A stretch of 64,000 nt of DNA from contig JALGPY010000003.1 of assembly GCA_023055425.1 (NCBI GenBank), positions 50,515,891-50,579,890 of the forward strand, read 5' to 3'. The notes under the pieces are model-generated. The model was not told the DNA's origin. It saw nothing but the letters and a program-made list of their open reading frames with translations, and searched no databases. Positions 56,566-64,000 of the stretch are shown here, one piece after another. The DNA comes from Linanthus parryae. Its lineage: Eukaryota; Streptophyta; Magnoliopsida; Ericales; Polemoniaceae. The translations under genes were made by a program, and so were the position numbers. Each line of letters opens with the position of its first letter. Within the stretch, counting starts at the first letter, position 1.

Positions 56566-57902
56566 TAAAATAATAGAAACAAACTTTAAAATAGTTAACT
56601 ATATTCTTAAAATCTATTTATAACTAGTTATCTAGAAAGAGTATAATATCTAGAAAATATACTAGCTTTCAAGAAGGTTAATTTAATTACTAATAAAGAG
56701 TAAATATCTAATTAAAAACGATATAAAATCTTGAAATGAACACAAATGTAAAGCTATGTAATATCTTAAGAAAGGACACTTTTATTTATTAATAAATATT
56801 TATTTATATTAATAAAACTCTTTTTACAAAAATTATACTATGAAAACTTATATTTAAATTCATAATGAAGAAACTAATTAATTATAAGTAATATCTAATA
56901 AATAAAACACTAATTATAAGTAAAAGAATAATAACCTAAAAACAGCTTGTAGTTAATATATAAGACCACCCCAAAGTTTCTGGAATGTACAACCACAACC
57001 CCATGAAATTTCAGAATAGACAAAACGACCCCCAATTTCAATTATCTCCTTCAATTACACTCTCTTCTCCAAATCAACCACTGCAACAACACATTCTTAC
57101 CAACCCAAATCAACTACTGATTCAAATGAACTAAAATGTGTAACTGGAAGCATTTGAATAGAACTGAAATCAAAAGAAGGGTTTCTTTTATGGTTACCGA
57201 TCAAGACGAACAAGGGCGGCGACGAGGGTGATGTCGCTGCTGCTGCTGCTAGCGGTGGTCGCCGGAATTGAGGACGGCGGTGGCGAGAGGGAGACTGGAC
57301 GACGAACGTATGGAGAGGACGAGGGTGATGGTGGTGGCGCTACTGGGTTTCCGTCGGGTCACCAACCGGGTCGGAACTCGGGTCGGCGCAGAAACAGAGC
57401 CGATGGTGGCTCTGTTCTTCCTGCTGGTTCGCCGGGCGTTGAGATGGAGGGGAGGCGAGTTGGTGGCAGGTGGATCTCGCCGGAAATTGAGCAGTGGTGA
57501 TGACGGAATTCGCCGGAAACAGAGCAGTGGTGGTGTTGGTGTTCGGAGAACAGGGCAGCTGGGTTTGCGTTTGGAGATGGAAGTGACGGGGGGGGGGGGG
57601 GGGGGGGGGGGAAGAAGGGGTGTTGATATATGTTGAATCGAGGGAGATCGTGGGTGATTTCGTGGCGGCGTTGTGGAGGGAGTTGCGGGGAGAAGCGAGG
57701 AGAGGCGTTACTGGGTTTTCTCCGAGAGAGAAGGAGAAGGTACATGTGGGTTCTCCACCTATTTAAGTAAAAGACACTTTAACCCCCTTTATCTAGTTTT
57801 ATGAAACTACACTTACATACCCCCGGTTTAGAAACAACAACAATTACCCCAATTTAAGAATAATACACAAATAAATACCCTACTAAATATAGGGGTATTA
57901 CA
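55333..57902 (-). repeat. 5' LTR of gypsy-type element
   Basis: 2570 bp, same ends as 47856-50359. It is longer because of an expanded AAT microsatellite (about 56474-56565) and a G run of about 22 at 57589-57611. Confidence 0.9.
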
Positions 57903-57927
57903 ATTGTATTATAATATTGTTTTATCA

Positions 57928-58146
57928 TTAATCAATTATATAAATTGTTAACCGTACATTTAATTTGATGATAGAAGTTATTCGGTTGGAGGGGTTGTGA
58001 ATGTGAAGGGGAATGTGAAAGTGAAGGAGAGAAAAAGTTGGTCCCTGAGATGAAGGTGGAGGTGGAGGTGGGGGTGAAGGGAAGGGATGAGTTTCGATTG
58101 AAGACGACCTAATGACTCTTCTATGTTTCATTCCTCTAGAAGCCAT
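57928..58146 (-). CDS. Possible N-terminal exon cut by the LTR element
   Basis: From ATG at 58146 the minus strand reads MASRGMKHRRVIRSSSIETH, then a proline-rich PPPPPPPSS stretch, in GC-richer sequence than its surroundings. The frame decays into AT-rich sequence just before the gypsy-type LTR. It could be the first exon of a host gene disrupted by the element, or chance. Confidence 0.25.
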   Translation of the reverse strand: MASRGMKHRRVIRSSSIETHPFPSPPPPPPPSSQGPTFSLLHFHIPLHIHNPSNRITSIIKLNVRLTIYIID

Positions 58147-58218
58147 ATGGTCAGCTGTTTTGTTTGCTTATGGACGCGCAACTTTCAATCTTCGACTTTC
58201 TTAGGTACATAAAATCAT

Positions 58219-58630
58219 GAACAATTGACACTTAACTACCTTGCAGTTTGACAATACTGACATTTTGGTGCTTGCAGTTTCAAAATAGACACTTAACTAC
58301 CATGCAGTTTGACATTATTGACACTTTGGTACACACAGTTTCAAAAGTGACACTTAAGTGCACGCAGTATGCAAATTACTGACATCGCGCTCAATTTTGA
58401 TGACAGTTTCATTGATGTCAGTTGATTTCCAAGTGATAGTCGTCATCGAAATTGGAGCTGGATGTCAGTAAATTGCATACTGTGTGCACTTAAGTGTCCC
58501 TTTTGAAACTGTGTGCACCTAAGTTTCAATAATGTCAAACTGCATGGTAGTTAAGTGTCTCTTTTAAAACTGTGAGCACCAAAATGTCAGTATTGTCAAA
58601 CTACAAGGTAGTTAAGTGTCAATTGTGTTC
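58219..58630. mobile_element. Fold-back MITE with 9-bp TSD
   Basis: Arms of about 170 bases (GTGTC/GACAC-rich with repeated CTTAACTACC and CAGTTTGACA words) are inverted around a short centre near 58400-58440. TAAAATCAT is repeated exactly at 58210-58218 and 58631-58639. Nine bases suit a Mutator-type mobiliser. No coding capacity. Confidence 0.9.
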
Positions 58631-58825
58631 TAAAATCATTTTCAACTCTTCCACGAACTGTCATCGTTCTTTGCACGCATTTACGATTCTCCTCATCTTT
58701 TCTACCCCATACTTCAAATTCGTCTCTAACGCTAGTTGTTCGATGACAATTTTAAAATCACATAATGGGACACAGTATTGCCACTGATAAATTTGGAATA
58801 AAGCAACATAAGCAAAGAAAAAGTA

Positions 58826-59370
58826 GAAACAATTGATATGCACACGACATTAAAACACGCTTGCTTTATACACACAGCAGCTTCAGTTCCATAAACCGAC
58901 TAGGAACAACTAAATTATCCAGTATCCCACAATCCGTCGCTATAAGAAGGGAAAAAAAGGAACAACATCCCGAATCGTATTGATAATAAGTAGAGGAAGA
59001 AATAAATAAATGAAAATATTGAATTCGACTGAGAATAATGGTAGCAGGCAGCAAATACCAACACCAAATTATTTTGAAGTAAAACATACATTGTACTAGG
59101 GCACGATGGCCTAACATTCTTAAAATTCAAAGAAATAATGTGCATATTCCACTAATCCTGCTAAATAAGTTTAAGAAGATCCCCATAAATTCTTGAAGGA
59201 GCTGGAGTTGGCCACCATGGAAGCTTGAACAGAAAATATATGCTAGGTATACCTTTATCAAACTTCATTTCCTGCCCTTGTTCTAGGAATAGTTCCAGTC
59301 TTTTCAACCTCAAATTATGCAGCAGAAAGAGTCCTAGACGATGTTGGCACCGCACTAAATCTCTATCCCA
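58826..59370 (-). pseudogene. Truncated F-box gene copy (3' end only)
   Basis: 59370-59161 encodes the last 65 or so residues of an F-box-associated protein (WDRDLVRCQHRLGLFLLHNL, PSIYFLFKLPWWPTPAPS), and 59160-58826 matches the 3' flank. The whole stretch is homologous to 61361-61953. Homology stops sharply after CTATCCCA, and no F-box is present. Confidence 0.85.
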
Positions 59371-59437
59371 ACAGTAACAAAGAACAATCGAAGAACACCT
59401 CAAATTATACATAAGGATCCAACAATGCTTATATACT

Positions 59438-59610
59438 GCCTGTTTGGCAACCCTGTTTTCAAACAGATTTGTTTAAGAACAATTTTATTTCCCACAAAAT
59501 ACGTTTGGCATCCCTGTTTTTCTGAATGCTGTTTTTAAATTTTCAATAAACACCAATTTTGGTGTTTTCCCAGCAGTTTATACTGACTTCTAAACTGGTA
59601 GCAAACAGGC
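59438..59610. mobile_element. Possible small MITE
   Basis: GCCTGTTTGGCAACCCTG at the left and CTGGTAGCAAACAGGC at the right are imperfect inverted ends 173 bp apart, as in hAT-type MITEs. No target duplication was found. Confidence 0.5.
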
Positions 59611-61360
59611 TCATAGTGTAGCTACAGGAAATAATCAAAATAAGTGACATCATAAACCTAGTTAGAAGAGTAAATTTTTATTAAATAGAGTTTATAATAA
59701 TATCTGATCACATTTCATTCACAGAAAAGAAGAAAGCAACTCTCACTGCACGAAAATAATCTGCAGGGGTAAGGTAGTCATTTTTCTATCCCTGATAATC
59801 AAGTCAACTGGAAATGCAGTTCTCAACATAACAAATGGAAATGCTAACAAAATAGAGGACGCTTGAAATGCTGCTAGCAAAATGTTCATACTCACAAGGA
59901 AAAATCCGTCCGTAACGATGCAGAGCTACCTTCCTCCAAAGAAGGATATGCATCTTTTTAAGAAGAATAAACATTCACAGTGCTCAAAACTCTGGAAATC
60001 TTACCTCATTTGCTAAAAACTAACTTGTTAGAGTATTCCTCCCAGACGAAGTTTTGAAGATAGTAGATCTCCGCCTTGGCAATGAATAGAAATTTGAAGA
60101 TAGTTAGAAGACCTTGCCAATATGCGAGTCACCTCTGTCAATGTCGAGTTGTCGACACATCTGGTAGAGTTCAGTCCTTCATCTCCTCCTGCAACAATCT
60201 TCTAAAATAAGAAAATTATCCCGAGCATCATTTTATCTCAATGAAATATGAAGTCAATGGTAAATAAATCGTGAGAATGCCGTATTTTCTTGTTTGAGGT
60301 TTGCCTTGATGCTGTAACAGGTTTTTATAGATAATCCTCAGAGATCTCCGGATTGTACGCCTAACGATCCAATGAATCAGCTCTTCAGGAAAAGATGGTA
60401 CATTGCTGATCTATTCCCGTCTAGTCTGAACCAAATCTGATTATTCAAGAAAAATAAAGGAAGACATTAGGAAATCTTGAGAAGAAAATTCAAAAGGAAA
60501 AAGGGAAGATATGATAATTACTGACTAAAATTATGATAGTCCCCTCACACCCCCCCCCCCCCCCCAAAAAAAAAAAAAAAAAAGTAGGTTCGGCAAGATG
60601 ATAAAACGAAAGAAAAGAAAAGAAAAGAAAGCTTCCGATATTTTACTTTAACAAAAAGAGGATACGCAGTTCAAGCTTGGAACACGAGAAACTGTATGAT
60701 ACTCTGCAACTCCACATAATAGTCTGATTTTGAGGTTCTTACATGTTCTCATTTTGCAACAGATCGAACGGGAATATGAGAAATTTCAAATTTAGACCCT
60801 CCTGCACTTCCCATTCACAGTCTGGTTACTTACCTCCGAACCCGTGGAATACATTAAGCGGAGAACATACCAAGCCAGGCAGGAAAAGGGCTGTTATTGG
60901 ACATGATAACAAATGACTTTCAATTTTATAAGGAATTAGTGTTCCGTAATTGTTGACTTTGAATATTTACTTCACGTTGTTTCATGATGCCACACAGCTC
61001 TGCCGACGTTTCTCATCAGCAAAAGTTGAGTTTGCGCTAGGCAGATGTTTACTTTTCCCAGGCGTCATATTTCCTATAGCAGACATTCCTAGCAGGGGCG
61101 GAGCTCCCCCCAAAAGCACCAGGAAGACAGTGCATCTAAAAAGCCGTCGTTGAAGACTCAGAAACATACATATGTAAAATAAAAAGAAACCGAAAATGAT
61201 CCTTCAATTGGGAATCAGCTTATGAATTGTGAATATACATTCAATAATGAAGAGTAGTAACTTGCAAGTGACAAGAACAGCCGAACAACATCTCATCTTA
61301 CAGTGGTAGCGCAGCTTACAAAATAGGGCTTAACATATTTGGTCATCCATTGCTGTTACA
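59611..61360. other. Intergenic, with homopolymer and GAAAA repeats
   Basis: No gene. A C run followed by an A run lies at about 60549-60583, and a GAAAA microsatellite at about 60606-60631. Confidence 0.5.
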
Positions 61361-61743
61361 GAAACAATTGATATGCACAGCACAAGGAAACATGATTGCC
61401 TTTATGAGAACAGATCACAGCAGCTTCAATTTCATAAACTGACAAGGAACAACTAAATGATTTAGTATCTAACGATCCGTCCCTGTAAAACGGAAAGAAA
61501 AAAGGAACAGCATCCTGAATAATATTGATAATAACTAGAGGAAGAAAAAACAGTAATAAGTTAGATATCAAAGGAGAACATCGGTAGTAGAACAGCAATA
61601 CCAACACTAAATTATCTTAAAGTAAAACATGAACTTTCCCAATTCCCAACCATGAAAACCATTTCTGACATACATTGTAAGAGGGCACGATGGCCTAACA
61701 TTCTTTAAATACAAGGAAATATGCGCATATTCCACTGATCCAT

Positions 61744-63111
61744 CTAAATAAATTTGAAAAGATTCTCATCAATTTTATAAGGAGCTGGAGTTGGCCACCA
61801 TGGAAGCTCGAAGAGAAAATATATGCTAGGCATACCATTATCAAACTTCACTCCCTGCCCCCATTCTCGGAATAGTTCCAGGCTTTTCAACCTCAAATTA
61901 TACAGCAGAAAGAGTCCCCAACCATGTTTGCACAGCACTAAATCTCTATCCCAAGGGTGAAAAGCCACCACAGCTGGATAACTGTCAGTTTCATTCCAAA
62001 ACGGAGGCCATTTAATACGGGGAACACGACATGTCAACCCAGAGAAGCTAACTCTATGCAGTAAGCACCATTCCACCTTGTCATAATCTTTGAGTTCCCA
62101 AACACGAATCGCCGCATCATGGCTCTCCGAGTACTTGAGGTGTTTGCTGCTCCCTCCTTGTCCCTCGCATTGGCATGTCCCGAGACAATATAGACTCAAT
62201 CCCAGACAGTCCCCAGGCAAACTCAACCTATGATATTTCTCCTGCGTGTAGGGATCATATACAAATATCTCCCTCGCAAACCACACGTGCAACCAGTGCA
62301 ACTTCCCATTGAGAGCTACCGCGTGGTCATTGAGTGGACAATCATACACGTCTGTGCTTTTTGCAGTGCGGTCTGAAGAGAATAACAATGTAGACTGAAT
62401 CCACTCTCGCGTCTCTGAAATGAAAATGTCTAATTCGAGACTAGTGCCTCCAATTTTATCCGAAGGCGGAAACCTTACCACCCTGAAACTAGTACTAGTG
62501 TTTGAATCATCAACATCAACACAGAAAATGAAGCCAACCCGGGATAGCTTGTCGGAAGTTCTAGGGATTGGAGGGAGAGCAATCTCATGTTTGGTCAAGG
62601 GATTGACGACGTAGTAACACTCACCGGAAGGATCGGGGAAGGAGCAGAGTACCCAACCGTTGCTGGGAGCTAAGAATTGGTAATCAATGTAGGAAGGATC
62701 ATTAACAGGGACCACATTTCTCTCTAGGGTTGGTGGGGCTAGGGTTAATTTCACAAGGCCGCCGCAGGCGGCGGAGGAGGAGTAGGAGGGGGTTACTCGA
62801 AAGAGACCGGGGCCGACGAGGCCGCGATATCGGTGGACGATTGCGAACTGCGGCGGAGTGATGGAGGAGTTGTTGTGGTGGTGGAAGCGGAGATATGATT
62901 TAGCAAAATGAGTACTGGAGATTAGATTCAGCCAGGTCTTAGAGACGCACTTACATTGATTGGCGAGTTTCAGTGGAAGGCGCCGGAGAATTTCCACAAC
63001 TTCTTCTTCGGAGAGACCGTCGAAGAGGGAGGTGTCGACGGGGTTTGAGTTCGAAGATCCGGAAGACCGACGGTTTCTGAGGAAACGAGGGTTGCGAAGC
63101 TCCGACACCAT
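61744..63111 (-). CDS. F-box protein with F-box-associated domain
   Basis: An uninterrupted 455-residue frame from ATG 63111. The F-box is at about residues 27-72 (LFDGLSEEEVVEILRRLP, KCVSKTWLNLISSTHFAKSY). The rest resembles plant F-box-associated (beta-propeller-like) regions: NGWVLCSFPDP, YYVVNPLTKHEIALPPIP, LNGKLHWLHVWFAREIFVYD, WDRDLVLCKHGWGLFLLYNL. Such proteins join SKP1-cullin complexes as substrate adaptors for ubiquitination. The target is unknown. The frame is open further upstream to 63390, but the ATG at 63111 in context CACCATGG is preferred because it places the F-box near the N-terminus. The 3' end has a truncated copy at 58826-59370. Confidence 0.88.
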   Translation of the reverse strand: MVSELRNPRFLRNRRSSGSSNSNPVDTSLFDGLSEEEVVEILRRLPLKLANQCKCVSKTWLNLISSTHFAKSYLRFHHHNNSSITPPQFAIVHRYRGLVGPGLFRVTPSYSSSAACGGLVKLTLAPPTLERNVVPVNDPSYIDYQFLAPSNGWVLCSFPDPSGECYYVVNPLTKHEIALPPIPRTSDKLSRVGFIFCVDVDDSNTSTSFRVVRFPPSDKIGGTSLELDIFISETREWIQSTLLFSSDRTAKSTDVYDCPLNDHAVALNGKLHWLHVWFAREIFVYDPYTQEKYHRLSLPGDCLGLSLYCLGTCQCEGQGGSSKHLKYSESHDAAIRVWELKDYDKVEWCLLHRVSFSGLTCRVPRIKWPPFWNETDSYPAVVAFHPWDRDLVLCKHGWGLFLLYNLRLKSLELFREWGQGVKFDNGMPSIYFLFELPWWPTPAPYKIDENLFKFI

Positions 63112-64000
63112 GGTTGAGTCACCCGTCACCCGCTCCAACCTCTGGCGTTGCCATTGCCTCGTTACTCTCTGCTGTGTCTGAACTCTGAACACAACAGTAC
63201 AGTACGAAATGAAGGCTCGATAATAAGAGATTGTTTTTTCTACAGATAGTGGCCGAACTTGTAATTTGAACTCATTTAGTGGTAAGTCGTAAGTACCAAT
63301 ACGTCTCAATTCTTCCTCTCCATTACGACTTTTTGTCTCGTATATGAGTAATTTTGATTGTCTGATTTTGCTAGCAAAAGTATGCAACATTTTAATAACT
63401 TTATCGCCGTGTTGTAGAGTAACTTTTACTCTACACCACCATAAAAAAGTTATTCAAAAATTGCATCAGTTTGGTATCCAAATCATCGAGTCAATGTAAC
63501 CCAGTGAATAAATTAAGATGGGGAGGAAGAGTTAGATGTCGTAAAAAAGTAGGGATAAATAGATCATTTTTATTGTTTGAGAAGAAAAAATTTCAAAAAA
63601 ACTAATGAAATCCAACTTTTTTCAGAATTGAATTTTATACTACAAAGCCAAAATTCAAAATTTGGCACAGAAAAGTTCATACAAAACCTTTTAGAAAAGT
63701 TTAAACAGATCAAAAGTCAAAAATGATTAAAAACTGATAAGTCATATCAAACCCACCCTAGGAAGCATTACAAATCCAACCAGTAGTCCAGTTTTGTCTC
63801 CAAACACCTTCATCAATCATTTGTTAGTCGCACCAAAAACAACAACAACATCTTATTGTCAACAAGTGCCCAAACAAAGATCGAGAGATAGAGAGGGAAG
63901 GAATGAAGGTAAGAGAGAGGGAGAGATTCAGACATGTTAAAGCATCAACAAATTAAAGTTGTGTAGTTAACAAACCGCTCACGGAGTTGCTTAGGGTTTT
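63112..64000. other. F-box gene upstream region, no gene
   Basis: Presumed promoter and 5' UTR of the F-box gene. An AGAGTAAC/TTTACTCT inverted pair lies near 63416-63432, and a GA-rich tract near 63880-63930. No other feature. Confidence 0.4.

Larger units (their letters stand above)
47856..57902 (-). mobile_element. Gag-only gypsy-type LTR element (non-autonomous)
   Basis: Two direct repeats of about 2.5 kb flank an internal region read on the minus strand. In order it holds: PBS, a two-repeat acidic ORF, gag, then PPT. No protease, reverse transcriptase or integrase is present. The flanks ATTAT (47851-47855) and ATTGT (57903-57907) fit a 5-bp TSD with one change. The two-knuckle gag resembles Ty3/gypsy gags. 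The element must depend on a helper for replication. A solo copia LTR interrupts it at 52385. Confidence 0.85.

Noticed and set aside
61744..63390. Longer 548-codon version of the F-box protein from the upstream ATG at 63390
   Set aside because: The added 93 residues have no F-box-family similarity and the ATG at 63111 has a better context. The extension is probably an open 5' UTR.

Overview
The window is eudicot-type plant nuclear DNA. The evidence is spliced genes with GT-AG introns, a family-1 plant glycosyltransferase with the 44-residue PSPG box, plant REM-type B3 domains, an F-box gene, and dense LTR retrotransposons, Helitrons, MITEs and a SINE. I cannot name the species. Most sequence is mobile or duplicated. 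The best supported host-type genes are two UGT paralogues and one F-box gene.

0-17.2 kb: a block read mainly on the minus strand. It holds a short basic orphan protein (477-893, plus strand), a two-exon RNase H-fold protein with lost catalytic residues (2649-3432), the C-terminal half of a replication protein A large-subunit (RPA1)-like gene (4262-4912), a three-exon protein with two B3 domains (6220-7150), a broken B3 gene (9619-10178), a nearly complete RPA1-like gene (10528-13085), and rearranged pieces of a Helitron Rep/helicase (13511-14549). On the right the block ends at a sharp Helitron 5' terminus (17194, minus orientation). Plant Helitrons are known to carry RPA1-like genes. The B3 and RNase H-like genes in the same orientation make this the most unusual part of the window. 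No Helitron 3' end was found for it, so the extent is open.

17.2-20.8 kb and 41.1-46.2 kb: a segmental duplication carrying two UGT90A-like glucosyltransferase genes, each with the same older non-autonomous Helitron and hairpin element upstream. The second copy has gained a MITE in its promoter region, a 613-bp insert at its stop codon flanked by 24-bp direct repeats, and a 729-bp insert with a 9-bp target duplication that itself contains a tRNA-derived SINE.

20.8-41 kb: a mariner-like transposase pseudogene, then an old retroelement split by an intact Ty1/copia element (26017-34523). The copia element has equal-length 1430-bp LTRs in which I see no difference, a 5-bp TSD, PBS, PPT and a single 1316-aa gag-pol frame. 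It is followed by poorly resolved retroelement-derived DNA.

46-58 kb: a possible Pack-MULE-like segment, then a gag-only gypsy-type element (47856-57902, minus orientation). Its 2.5-kb LTRs flank a PBS, an acidic two-repeat accessory ORF and a gag, with no pol. A solo LTR related to the intact copia is inserted inside it.

58-64 kb: a fold-back MITE with a perfect 9-bp TSD, a truncated F-box pseudogene copy, and the intact F-box gene (61744-63111, minus). Functional links between genes are weak here: the UGTs and the F-box gene are independent host genes, and the 0-17 kb genes probably share mobile-element ancestry.
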